Of a stretch of 64,000 bases of DNA, positions 36,155 to 44,688 are shown in pieces. A program made the translations under genes and the position numbers. The notes below the pieces were generated by a model. That model was not told the DNA's origin. It saw only the letters and a program-made list of their open reading frames with translations, and made no database searches. The stretch is taken from assembly GCA_963760375.1 (NCBI GenBank), contig CAVXCS010000007.1, forward strand, positions 496,001-560,000. Reading direction: 5' to 3'. The first letter of the stretch is position 1; every line of letters begins with the position of its first letter. The stretch comes from Pelagihabitans sp963760375. Lineage in GTDB: Bacteria; Bacteroidota; Bacteroidia; Flavobacteriales; Flavobacteriaceae.

Positions 36155-37376
36155 GCGCTCCAAAAGGATTTACATTGCCCTGATCTTGCTCTTTTTTGGG
36201 GCCGCGTGGACGTTTGCCCAAACCGACGAACAAAAATCGTTGGAAGCCAAACGGGAAAGACTGCTGCAGGAAATCAACGATATCAATAGACTGTTGTTTG
36301 CGGAAACCAAAGAAAAGGGAAATGTGTTGGATCAAATAGAAGCTTTGGATCAAAAAATCAACGTGCGCCAAGAATTGATCAAGGTCACCAACCAACAGTC
36401 GAATCTCCTCAGCAGAAAAATCAACGCCAACATCCGGAATATATCCAAATTAAAAAGCGATCTCAATGCTTTGAAAGACGACTACGCGGCAATCATCCAA
36501 AAATCCTATCAGAACAAATCGCAGGAAAGCAGATTGATGTTCTTGTTGTCATCGGAAAATTTCTTTCAGGCCTTCAAACGATTGCAATATATGAAGCAAT
36601 ATGCCGATTTCAGGAGGGAGCAAGGGGAGCAGATCGTCATTAAAACCGAAGAACTTACCAAATTGAACCAAGATCTGAATAGCCAACGCAAGGAAAAGGA
36701 ACAACTTATTGCCCAAAACCAAAAGGCCAAAGACCAAATGATGCAGGAAATGAAGTCGCAAAAAGATCTTTTGGGGAATATACGAAAGAATGAGAGCAAA
36801 TATGCCGCTGCCGTGCAAAGCAAAAAGAGCGAAGCCAGGAAAATCGACCGCCAAATCGAGGCATTGATACGCAATGCCATAGCCGCGTCGAACAGAGAGG
36901 CCGGAAACAACGTGAGCAGTTCCAGCAAGTTCGTCCTGACCCCGGAGGCTGCCATTGTCGCCAATAATTTTTCGGCGAATAAGGGCAAATTGATATGGCC
37001 GGTCGATAAGGGCATCAAAAGCCAAGGATTTGGGGTTTATAACGATGCGGTGTATCCCGGAATCAAGCATGAGAGCAATGGGGTGATCATAGCCACCGAT
37101 CCCGGGGTTAAGGCCCGCGCGATTTTCAAGGGAGAAGTCATCGCCATAATGTCGGTACCCGGCGGGAATATGGGCGTGCAGATCAAGCATGGAAATTTTA
37201 TCAGCACCTATTACAACCTTTCCAATATATATGTGAAGAAAGGCGATATGGTGGATGTGAAGACAGAACTAGGAGAGATTTATACCAATCGGTCTAATGG
37301 GCAGACACGACTGAAGTTCTACCTCTATGAAGACACCCAGAAAATGAATCCGGAGGAATGGATCTATCAACTTTGA
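36144..37376 (+). CDS. EnvC-like murein hydrolase activator (degenerate M23/LytM domain)
   Basis: A 410-residue exported protein: a signal peptide (IYIALILLFFGAAWTFAQ), two long coiled-coil stretches (about 27-120 and 165-255), then a LytM/M23 fold domain from about 285. The zinc ligands of active M23 enzymes are missing: HESNGVIIATD replaces the HxGxD motif, and LKFYLYED replaces LHFE. This is the pattern of EnvC, which activates amidases instead of cutting murein itself. It probably acts with a septal amidase in cell separation. It overlaps the DUF4292 gene by 11 bases. Confidence 0.88.
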   Translation: MIFKRSKRIYIALILLFFGAAWTFAQTDEQKSLEAKRERLLQEINDINRLLFAETKEKGNVLDQIEALDQKINVRQELIKVTNQQSNLLSRKINANIRNISKLKSDLNALKDDYAAIIQKSYQNKSQESRLMFLLSSENFFQAFKRLQYMKQYADFRREQGEQIVIKTEELTKLNQDLNSQRKEKEQLIAQNQKAKDQMMQEMKSQKDLLGNIRKNESKYAAAVQSKKSEARKIDRQIEALIRNAIAASNREAGNNVSSSSKFVLTPEAAIVANNFSANKGKLIWPVDKGIKSQGFGVYNDAVYPGIKHESNGVIIATDPGVKARAIFKGEVIAIMSVPGGNMGVQIKHGNFISTYYNLSNIYVKKGDMVDVKTELGEIYTNRSNGQTRLKFYLYEDTQKMNPEEWIYQL

Positions 37377-37396
37377 GCGATCAAAACCACAGTACC

Positions 37397-38233
37397 ATGA
37401 AACATATTACTGATATTGGCGGAACTTTCCCTTTGCGCAATGGAGTCAACATGCCTTATTTGGGATTGGGCACCTACCAATCGAGCAACGATCGTGAAGT
37501 GGTCGATGCCGTGCGGTACGCCCTCGAAATAGGCTATAGGCATATCGACACCGCTTCGGCCTATGGCAACGAAGTGGGCGTGGGCCGGGGCATCGCCCAA
37601 AGTGGTATTCCGCGCAAAGACATTTTCGTTGTCAGCAAAGTCTGGAACTCGGAACAGGGATTCGATAGCACCCTAAAATCGTTTGACGACAGTTTGAAAC
37701 GTCTTCATTTGGATTATTTGGATCTGTATTTGGTGCATTGGCCAGTGGTGGCAAAATATCGGGAAACTTGGCGGGCCTTGGAATTGCTTTACAAGGAAAA
37801 ACGGGTACGGGCCATAGGGGTGAGTAATTTCCTGCGCCATCATCTGGAAGACCTTTTACGGGAAGGGGAAATGGCGCCCATGGTAAATCAGATGGAATTC
37901 CATCCTTTTCTGGTGCAACAGGAGCTGCTGGATTTCTGTAACGAAAAGAATATCCAATATGAGGCGTGGTCCCCGTTTATGCAAGGTAAGATCTTTGGAC
38001 TGGCGCCGTTTAAACAACTTGCGGCCAAGTACGGCAAGTCGATTGCCCAGGTCACCTTGCGATGGAACCTGCAAAAGGGAGTGATCACCATTCCCAAATC
38101 TGCCCAAAAGAATCGAATTGCGGCAAATGCGGCTATTTTCGATTTTGAATTGTCTCCCGGAGATATGGCCTATTTAGACGGTTTAGATCGAGGGGAGCGC
38201 ATCGGTGCCCACCCAGATCATTTTGACTTCTAA
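37397..38233 (+). CDS. Aldo/keto reductase
   Basis: A 278-residue AKR from ATG 37397 (an earlier in-frame start would overlap the EnvC-like gene). The catalytic tetrad is present: Asp51 and Tyr56 in DTASAYGNE, Lys81 in VVSKVW, His114 in LVHWP. Substrate-loop and NADPH-binding segments (PKSAQKNRIAANA) are normal. It reduces aldehydes or ketones with NADPH, similar to 2,5-diketo-gluconate reductase-type enzymes; the natural substrate is not predictable. Neighbours give no further hint. Confidence 0.93.
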   Translation: MKHITDIGGTFPLRNGVNMPYLGLGTYQSSNDREVVDAVRYALEIGYRHIDTASAYGNEVGVGRGIAQSGIPRKDIFVVSKVWNSEQGFDSTLKSFDDSLKRLHLDYLDLYLVHWPVVAKYRETWRALELLYKEKRVRAIGVSNFLRHHLEDLLREGEMAPMVNQMEFHPFLVQQELLDFCNEKNIQYEAWSPFMQGKIFGLAPFKQLAAKYGKSIAQVTLRWNLQKGVITIPKSAQKNRIAANAAIFDFELSPGDMAYLDGLDRGERIGAHPDHFDF

Positions 38234-38238
38234 CAAAT

Positions 38239-38754
38239 TCAATTGCCCATGAACAGGGCCCGAAGCTCGGTCGCTTCGCTGGGTCTCAGTTTACCGGCGA
38301 GCACAAGGCTCAATTGCTTTCTCCTCAATGCCCCGGCGAATCGTTCCTTTTCCAGATCGGTTTCCGGTTCCAAGGGAGGTACTTCCGTAGGTTTTCCCGT
38401 GTCATCTACCGCGACGAAGGTATAAATGGCCTCGTTGGCCTTGGATTTTTTCCCATTATATCGGTCTTCCACCCACACATCTATATAGACTTCCATCGAA
38501 GTGTTGAAAGCACGTGAAACCTTGGCTTCCACCGTTACCACACTGCCCAGGGGCACAGCCTGGTTAAAAGCGACATGGTTCACGGAAGCGGTTACGGTGA
38601 TTCGGCGGCTATGGCGTCTCGCGGCAATACTCGCCGCCCTGTCCATACGGGCCAATAATTCCCCTCCAAAAAGGTTGTTCAAAGGATTGGTCTCACTCGG
38701 GAGCACCATATCGGTCATGATTGTACGGGATTCATTCGGCTTTTTCGGGTCCAT
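38239..38754 (-). CDS. Hotdog-fold acyl-CoA thioesterase
   Basis: From ATG 38754 the protein has 171 residues; a TTG six codons upstream is less likely. It has one hotdog domain of the YciA/BACH type: LPSETNPLNNLFGGELLARMD (catalytic Asn/Asp region), ASVNHVAFNQAVPLGSVVTVEAKV and FVAVDDTGKPTEVPPLEPE. The basic/polar C-terminus is a family extension. It hydrolyses acyl-CoA. The gene ends 6 bases from the convergent aldo/keto reductase gene. Confidence 0.88.
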   Translation of the reverse strand: MDPKKPNESRTIMTDMVLPSETNPLNNLFGGELLARMDRAASIAARRHSRRITVTASVNHVAFNQAVPLGSVVTVEAKVSRAFNTSMEVYIDVWVEDRYNGKKSKANEAIYTFVAVDDTGKPTEVPPLEPETDLEKERFAGALRRKQLSLVLAGKLRPSEATELRALFMGN

Positions 38755-38810
38755 TAAAGCTGTTTTCAGCAAAGGTATGGGTTATGGCCGACGTTAAAAA
38801 AGGGGAACCA

Positions 38811-39797
38811 TCATTTGACCGATTTTAGCCAAGCATCGCGCGATTCGGTTTGTTTGATTTCCCTTAAGACCTGAAGCGCTTTTTTGGCATCGGTAAAACT
38901 GTCATATGCGACCATATGGAGGCCAAAGTCATTGGTGCCGATATAAGCTGCATCAAATCCTTTTTTCCTTAACTGATTTATTTTATTCTCGGCATTCTTT
39001 CTGAATTGGAAGGCTCCTGCGATAATGTAGTGTGTTTTTTGTGTCCTTTTTTTGATTTCGGGCGCCGCGGTTACCGGTTCGGGGGCAACGGGTTCTGAAC
39101 CCAGGCTCAAGGCCGATAATTCTATCGGAGAGGTATCGAAAAAAGTGGCCTCCTGGATGTGCCTGGACACTTGCTGTTGGGCTTCCTCAGCGGCCAAATG
39201 TTGATTGTAGATCCCTTGTTGATAGGTCCTGTAGCCTGTGAGGCCAACGGATAAGGCCAATAAAAAGATGGCGGCATATTTGAGGTATGGCCTAAAGTAG
39301 GGCGCTTGCCGTTGCTCGGGAGTAAATACAAGCGGCACTTCCGATTCCAATTCGACCACTTGCTCCTTTAAGACTTCTCGGGTTACCGGGGCGGCTACGA
39401 ATGAAGACAAGCCATAAGAAGCGGTTAAAAAATTTATCTGTTCCGAAGGTTGGAACTGTATTTTACCTTCCTTATTGACCCATAGCTCCCCAATGTTCAA
39501 AAAGGAAATGCGCTCTCCTTTCTGTAGCTTCTTTTTCCACTCCTGTACCGTATGACCAACCTGGTTCAACATGGTTTCGTATCCCGATTTTTCGGCATCG
39601 GCCATGTAGGAAACCAGCAGTCCGTCGTTCGACCTTAATTGTTCATTGAAGGAAACCAATTTTCTGGGGGGGAAAAATGTATGGGTTGCCTGATGTACAT
39701 AGGCCGATTTCCTTTGGGTTAAAAAGGCGCCAAAATCAGGTATAACCACACAATTATAGCGGTAAAGCAGTTCATTCAAGTATTGTTCCATTCCCAT
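38811..39797 (-). CDS. Membrane-anchored protein with CCDC81-type HU domains and a C-terminal SPOR domain
   Basis: A 328-residue protein. Residues 1-130 match the paired prokaryotic HU-CCDC81 domains (YLNELLYRYNCVVIPDFGAFLTQ, then GERISFLNIGELWVNKEGKIQF). One membrane helix follows at about 171-188, then a low-complexity linker and a SPOR domain from about 254 (THYIIAGAFQFRKNAENKI). SPOR domains bind denuded glycan strands at the division septum. The HU-like domains should be cytoplasmic and could bind DNA or protein. The arrangement is common in Bacteroidota but poorly studied. It is divergent from dprA. Confidence 0.85.
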   Translation of the reverse strand: MGMEQYLNELLYRYNCVVIPDFGAFLTQRKSAYVHQATHTFFPPRKLVSFNEQLRSNDGLLVSYMADAEKSGYETMLNQVGHTVQEWKKKLQKGERISFLNIGELWVNKEGKIQFQPSEQINFLTASYGLSSFVAAPVTREVLKEQVVELESEVPLVFTPEQRQAPYFRPYLKYAAIFLLALSVGLTGYRTYQQGIYNQHLAAEEAQQQVSRHIQEATFFDTSPIELSALSLGSEPVAPEPVTAAPEIKKRTQKTHYIIAGAFQFRKNAENKINQLRKKGFDAAYIGTNDFGLHMVAYDSFTDAKKALQVLREIKQTESRDAWLKSVK

Positions 39798-39902
39798 TAC
39801 GACAAATATTACAAAAAATGTAGTGGTTTAAAGTCTAAGTTCTTTACTTTTTATTAACATAATATTTTCTGTATTTTGTGGATAACTTTGACTTTGTATG
39901 AG

Positions 39903-41006
39903 ATGACCATCGATGAATTGACTGCAGTCTTAAGGCTTCAAAACGTGCCCAATATAGGCGATATCACGGCGAAGAAGTTGATCGCCCATTGTGGCGGTCC
40001 GGAGGCTGTTTTTTCGGATAAGCTACAATATCTTGAGAAGATCGAGGGCATTGGCACCTTTATGCTCCGCGGTCTGCACGACCTGCAGCACCTCGAAGCG
40101 GCTCAAAATGAGATGGCCTTCATTCGGAAGCATGAGATTGAATGGTCTTATTTTATGGATGCCGATTACCCGGCCTACCTCAAACACTGTATAGACGGGC
40201 CCATCCTGCTTTTTAAAAGAGGACATATCGATTTTGAGGCCCAGAGGACCATCAGTATCGTGGGTACCCGTAACGTGACCTCCTACGGGCTGAATTTTTG
40301 TGAGGAACTTGTGGCGCAACTGGCACCTTTAAATCCGACAATCGTAAGTGGATATGCCTATGGGGTCGATATCTGCGCCCATAAAGCGGCCATTAAGAAC
40401 GGTTTGCAGACAATCGGCTGTCTGGCACACGGATTGAACCAAACCTACCCACAAAGCCATGCAAGGTTCAATCAGGATATGGAAAAAAAAGGCGGATTTG
40501 TTACCGATTTCTGGAGTACGAGCAAGCCGGATCGCGAGAATTTTTTAAGACGCAACCGGATCATCGCCGGCCTTTCGGCGGCTACCGTGGTCATCGAGTC
40601 GGCCGAGAAAGGGGGCAGTTTGGTCACGGCCGATATTGCCTGTAGCTACAATCGCGATGTCTTTGCGGTTCCCGGACGCTCCAGTGACAGATACAGCATT
40701 GGCTGCAACAATCTGATAAAGCAACAAAAGGCACACATGCTCACCTCCCCGGCAGATTTGGTCTATATGCTGGGATGGGATTTGGAATTGCCCAAATCGA
40801 AATCTGTGCAAAAGCAATTATTTGTTGAATTGGATCCCTTCGAAAAGTCGATTTATGGCTTTTTACAAAAAACCGGAAAACAGCAACTCGATTCGATTTC
40901 CTTGAAATGCGAACTTCCGGTTTATAGGGTTTCGTCCACCTTGTTAAACATGGAAATGAAAGGGGTGATCAGGCCTTTGCCGGGGAAATTGTACGAAGCC
41001 ATCTGA
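39903..41006 (+). CDS. dprA: DNA-processing protein DprA
   Basis: A 367-residue DprA from ATG 39903. An N-terminal SAM/HhH-like region (LRLQNVPNIGDITAKKLIAHCGG) precedes the Rossmann-fold core: VGTRNVTSYGL, VSGYAYGVDICAHKAA, FLRRNRIIAGLSAATVVIESAEKGGSLVTA and FAVPGRSSD; the C-terminal winged-helix region is also present. DprA loads RecA on incoming single-stranded DNA during transformation. recA is encoded 5 kb away. TAACTTTG at 39883-39890 may be its -7 box, with a very short leader. Confidence 0.95.
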   Translation: MTIDELTAVLRLQNVPNIGDITAKKLIAHCGGPEAVFSDKLQYLEKIEGIGTFMLRGLHDLQHLEAAQNEMAFIRKHEIEWSYFMDADYPAYLKHCIDGPILLFKRGHIDFEAQRTISIVGTRNVTSYGLNFCEELVAQLAPLNPTIVSGYAYGVDICAHKAAIKNGLQTIGCLAHGLNQTYPQSHARFNQDMEKKGGFVTDFWSTSKPDRENFLRRNRIIAGLSAATVVIESAEKGGSLVTADIACSYNRDVFAVPGRSSDRYSIGCNNLIKQQKAHMLTSPADLVYMLGWDLELPKSKSVQKQLFVELDPFEKSIYGFLQKTGKQQLDSISLKCELPVYRVSSTLLNMEMKGVIRPLPGKLYEAI

Positions 41007-41012
41007 TGTTAT

Positions 41013-41155
41013 ACCGACCAATGGGTCGGTTATGCATCTTTTTCGTAACTACGCTGGCAAAAAATGTCCGATGAACGATCAAACCTACCGTTAAATCCGA
41101 GTGCCTGGATGTTTTTAAAATGAAAGGGAAAGGAATAACCGACCATCCGGTCTGT
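41013..41155. repeat. Palindrome pair 3 (fills the gap between convergent dprA and trpS)
   Basis: The left site at 41013-41030 is ACCGACC-AATG-GGTCGGT, a perfect 7+7 inverted repeat. The right site at 41138-41155 is ACCGACC-ATCC-GGTCTGT. The centres are 125 bases apart. The pair starts 6 bases after the dprA stop and ends 10 bases before the trpS stop, so it occupies almost the whole gap between two gene ends, where no promoter is needed. Confidence 0.78.
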
Positions 41156-41165
41156 TCGACAAAAA

Positions 41166-42134
41166 TCAATATCCTATTTTAGACCGCACCCTTTCCAACA
41201 CCCCATCGGCCACTTTTTTTGCTTTTTCAGCCCCGACCGAGAGGGCTTCGTCCACTTCGTCGAGATGATCCATATAATATTGGAATTGCTCCCGGGCGTT
41301 CCCGAATCGGACAAGCATCAGTTCATAGAGGGCCTGTTTCGCTTGTCCATAACCATAGTTCCCTGCCAAATATTGGGCTCGCATTTCCTCGACCTGCACC
41401 GGGGAAGCCAATATCCTGTAAAGGGCAAAGACATTATCGGATTCCGGATTCTTGGGGTCTTCCATCGGGGTACTGTCTGTTTTGATGCCCATGATCTGTT
41501 TGCGCAATTGTTTGTCGGTCTGAAACAGGTTGATCAGATTTCCTTTGCTCTTGCTCATTTTTTCACCATCGGTACCGGGAACATACATCGTTTCCTCTTG
41601 CACCTTGGCATCGGGCATGACGAAGGTCTCCCCAAATTGGGCCTGGAAGCGTGCTGCGACGTCCCTGGTCATTTCCAAATGCTGTAATTGATCCTTGCCC
41701 ACGGGTACGATGTTGGCATCATACAAAAGTATATCTGCAGCCATTAACATCGGATAGGTAAACAGGCCGGCATTGATATCATCCAATCGATCGGCCTTGT
41801 CTTTAAAGGAATGGGCAAGGGTCAGGCGCTGATAGGGAAAAAAACAGCTGAGGTACCAGGCCAGTTCCGTGACTTGGGGCACGTCGCTTTGCCTATAGAA
41901 CACTGTTTTTTCGATATCCAAACCGAAAGCCAGCCATGTAGCCGCGGTCGCGTAGGTATTGTGTCGAAGTTCCTTTCCGTTTTTGATTTGGGTAAGCGAA
42001 TGCATGTCGGCAATGAAAAGGAACGATTGGTTCCTTGGATCGTCCGCCATTTCAATGGCAGGCATTATTGCCCCCAATATGTTGCCAAGGTGCGGGATGC
42101 CTGTACTTTGAATACCAGTTAGAATTCTTGCCAT
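41166..42134 (-). CDS. trpS: Tryptophanyl-tRNA synthetase
   Basis: From ATG 42134 the protein has 322 residues. The class I motifs are present: GIPHLGNILGA near the start (HIGH equivalent) and KMSKSKGN (KMSKS). AGNYGYGQAKQALYEL near the C-terminus is typical of bacterial TrpRS. It charges tRNA-Trp. A longer frame from 42173 adds 13 residues before the family start and is not favoured. Confidence 0.97.
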   Translation of the reverse strand: MARILTGIQSTGIPHLGNILGAIMPAIEMADDPRNQSFLFIADMHSLTQIKNGKELRHNTYATAATWLAFGLDIEKTVFYRQSDVPQVTELAWYLSCFFPYQRLTLAHSFKDKADRLDDINAGLFTYPMLMAADILLYDANIVPVGKDQLQHLEMTRDVAARFQAQFGETFVMPDAKVQEETMYVPGTDGEKMSKSKGNLINLFQTDKQLRKQIMGIKTDSTPMEDPKNPESDNVFALYRILASPVQVEEMRAQYLAGNYGYGQAKQALYELMLVRFGNAREQFQYYMDHLDEVDEALSVGAEKAKKVADGVLERVRSKIGY

Positions 42135-42206
42135 TAGCCTGTTGGATAAGGTGACAAAGGTAAAACAAATCACAAAAAGCGAGGTGAAATTGCTACATTT
42201 GATTCC

Positions 42207-42950
42207 ATGCCTCGTTTTATTAAAAATATTGGTTATGCGCTTTACCGTATTTGGTTTTATATCCTGGTCGCGCTTCCCATTGTAGTTTTTTTCCCAATAC
42301 TACTGGTTTTGACCCTGTCGGAAAAATGGTATCCGCAATTTTTCTGGATGGCCAGAAATATTTGGGCGAATATTATTCTTTACGGTATGGGATGCCCGCC
42401 CAAAACCAAGTATGCCCAAAAATTGGAGCGCGGGGAGAGCTATATGTTGGTGGCCAACCATACCAGCATGCTCGATATCATGTTAATGCTTCGTGTGGGC
42501 CAAAATCCCTTTGTTTTCGTCGGCAAAAAAGAATTGGAGAAGGTTCCCTTGTTCGGTTTTTTCTTTAAAAGGGTCTGCATTATGGTCGACAGGGACAATC
42601 CCAGAAGCAGAACAGGGGTATATCGCCGTGCCCAAAAAAGGCTCGGGCAAGGCATGAGCATCTGCATTTTTCCGGAAGGCGGTGTTCCGGCAGAAAACGT
42701 ACTATTGGATTATTTTAAGGATGGGGCCTTCAAAATGGCTATCGAACATAAGATTCCGGTGGTGCCCATTACCTTTTACGATTGCAAAAAAAGGTTTTCT
42801 TTTACGTTTTTGAGCGGTTCACCTGGGCCGCTGCGTGCCGAAGTGCATCCTTTTTTGGAAACGGCACATTTATCCGTAGCCGACAAAATAGGGCTTCGGG
42901 ACAAAGTCAGGCAAGTGATCTTGAAAGATTTGCAGGATGGGCCATTCTGA
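42207..42950 (+). CDS. plsC: 1-acyl-sn-glycerol-3-phosphate acyltransferase
   Basis: A 247-residue membrane-bound acyltransferase. One N-terminal helix (residues 14-37) precedes the HX4D motif NHTSMLD (His85, Asp90), the acceptor motif FPEGG at 155-159, and PVVPITF. It adds the second fatty acid to lysophosphatidic acid, giving phosphatidic acid for phospholipid synthesis. It is divergent from trpS and followed by a strong hairpin. Confidence 0.92.
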   Translation: MPRFIKNIGYALYRIWFYILVALPIVVFFPILLVLTLSEKWYPQFFWMARNIWANIILYGMGCPPKTKYAQKLERGESYMLVANHTSMLDIMLMLRVGQNPFVFVGKKELEKVPLFGFFFKRVCIMVDRDNPRSRTGVYRRAQKRLGQGMSICIFPEGGVPAENVLLDYFKDGAFKMAIEHKIPVVPITFYDCKKRFSFTFLSGSPGPLRAEVHPFLETAHLSVADKIGLRDKVRQVILKDLQDGPF

Positions 42951-42967
42951 TCACTTTCGATAAAAAA

Positions 42968-42995
42968 AGCGCCTTAACAGTCATGTTAAGGCGCT
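42968..42995 (-). terminator. Intrinsic terminator between plsC and the barrel-protein gene
   Basis: AGCGCCTTAACA (42968-42979) and TGTTAAGGCGCT (42984-42995) form a perfect 12-base-pair stem with a 4-base loop. Seven As directly before it read as a T run on the minus strand, so it best terminates the unit from 43058-45252, about 60 bases after that stop. It could also act on plsC transcripts, without a T tail. Confidence 0.82.
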
Positions 42996-43057
42996 GAAGT
43001 CGCCGTTGCGCTCAACAACGGCATTACCTAACCAACTTCTATTTTAAAAGGTCAAAG

Positions 43058-44626
43058 TCAAAATCTAAAACTTAGACCGCTATACACGCCCACTGAAAAA
43101 GGTTGAAATGTACCGTCTACATTCGAAAAGGTATTCAATTGGTATTTAAAAATGGGCTCTAAATTCAAGATTATACCAGGGGAAAACTTATAATCAATGC
43201 CAAATCCGACATTGGTACTAAAATTAACCGAATTGATATTATTTGCCTCGCCCATTTCCATGGTTTGATTACCGGAAGTCAGGGTTACGGCATTTTCGAC
43301 CAGAAAAAGGGAACTGAATCCACCGATCACATGAAGGCCCACTTTGCGGTCTACCAAGGCATAATTCAGCTCCAAAGGCACTTCCAAATAACCGAATTGC
43401 TGGGACATATTGCCGTCCCGTGCCGCACTTTTGGCCGACACATCCAGTGCCTTGGTTTCTGGAGCATCATTTACGGAGACGACCCTGGTGCCCACCTTAC
43501 TCTGCACCACGAGGTTTCTGGAAGTAAGGGCATAGTCGATATTGTCGATTTGACCGTTGGCCGAACTCTCCGCCGAAGAGGTAAATTCAACATCGGCGGT
43601 TCCATAACCGTAATCTACTTTGTTGATTCCCGATCTCAGGCTTAGCCGATCACTGATTTCATAAGCGACGGAAAGGCCGTAACTTAGATTTGTTTCCCCG
43701 GACTTGGCATTGGGAACAAATATGGAATGAACCGGGGAACCTTCCCCGAAGGCATTAAAATAGACAGGCGCGACGTTGGGGCCTGCCGACCATTTTTTTC
43801 GTGGAATTTCTTCGATTTCCAGCTGTTCTTGGGCCGCTATCTCATCAAATAGCGATTTTTTACCCACTGAATCTTTGGCGAAAACCTCCGGTTTTCCCCC
43901 ATTTTGTTTGGGTGAATTTTCGGCAAGGCCATTTTGGGCGGCCAGCCTATTTTCGTCATTTTGCGATTTTTCAAGGGCATCAGGCCCAACCCGGGCTTCA
44001 GCAATCGATTCTTTCTTAGGTTCAACCCCCCTGTTTATATCCCCATCGCCCGAGTTGGCTCGATTATTTTTCGCCAAATCAGATGCGGTCGCTGTCTTTT
44101 TATCCGGACCGTCATTCTTTTGAACGGAAGCGATCTCAGCTTCTTTATCCCCGCTAATCGAGGACTTCCCGATATTTTGGGGCGTTGCCTCTGGGTTGGC
44201 CTTGCGCTCCTTGGGGCTATCGGTTACCGCTATACGATCTGGCGTTTCCTTCACAGCAGGACGGTTCTGGCCATTTTCCTCCACTTCTGATTTTTCGACC
44301 CCTACGAATGCATCGTTTTGTGGTTCCTTTTCTTTTAATATAGGGGTTTGCTGACCTTTGGGCCCAACTTTTTGGGCAGGTTCACTTTGTTCCACGTCAG
44401 TGATGATGGCATCTTCCCCACTGTTATCCGAAAATTGGGTAATGGCAACAACCGCAAAGGCCAATACGGCGGCCACCCCGCCAAGTTTCCACCAAAGGGG
44501 AATGATTTTCGATTTTTTTCGTTTATCCAAAGAATCTGAAATTGCCGACCATACCTTATCATCGGGTACCTCCTGCAGGTCTTGTATCTTCTCTTGGAAT
44601 AGTTTGTCAAGCTTATTTTCGCCCAT
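43058..44626 (-). CDS. Anti-sigma-like N-terminus fused to an outer-membrane beta-barrel domain
   Basis: A 522-residue protein. Residues 1-42 are charged and helical (KLDKLFQEKIQDLQEVPDDKVWSAISDSLDKRKK), like an anti-sigma N-terminus. One membrane helix is at about 44-66. Then comes a polar, disordered linker of roughly 210 residues rich in Glu, Lys, Asn and Pro. From about 285 a beta-barrel begins (WSAGPNVAPVYFNAFGEG) and ends in the outer-membrane signature FSVGVYSGLSFRF. It lies 62 bases after an ECF sigma gene on the same strand. It could sense outer-membrane state directly across the periplasm and hold the sigma factor. No homologue name is recognised. Confidence 0.65.
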   Translation of the reverse strand: MGENKLDKLFQEKIQDLQEVPDDKVWSAISDSLDKRKKSKIIPLWWKLGGVAAVLAFAVVAITQFSDNSGEDAIITDVEQSEPAQKVGPKGQQTPILKEKEPQNDAFVGVEKSEVEENGQNRPAVKETPDRIAVTDSPKERKANPEATPQNIGKSSISGDKEAEIASVQKNDGPDKKTATASDLAKNNRANSGDGDINRGVEPKKESIAEARVGPDALEKSQNDENRLAAQNGLAENSPKQNGGKPEVFAKDSVGKKSLFDEIAAQEQLEIEEIPRKKWSAGPNVAPVYFNAFGEGSPVHSIFVPNAKSGETNLSYGLSVAYEISDRLSLRSGINKVDYGYGTADVEFTSSAESSANGQIDNIDYALTSRNLVVQSKVGTRVVSVNDAPETKALDVSAKSAARDGNMSQQFGYLEVPLELNYALVDRKVGLHVIGGFSSLFLVENAVTLTSGNQTMEMGEANNINSVNFSTNVGFGIDYKFSPGIILNLEPIFKYQLNTFSNVDGTFQPFSVGVYSGLSFRF

Positions 44627-44688
44627 TTCTAAAAGGGTTTGAATTTTGTATAATTTTTTTATCCGCCATTGGGTCGTTTTGCAAAAAG

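Noticed and set aside
37285..37305. AATCGGTCTAATGGG inside the EnvC-like gene as a palindrome half site
   Set aside because: It lies in coding sequence, lacks the other half and has no partner.
44661..44682. CCGCC-ATT-GGGTCGTTTTGC before the barrel gene as a ninth palindrome site
   Set aside because: It is shorter than the consensus, has several mismatches and no partner about 125 bases away.
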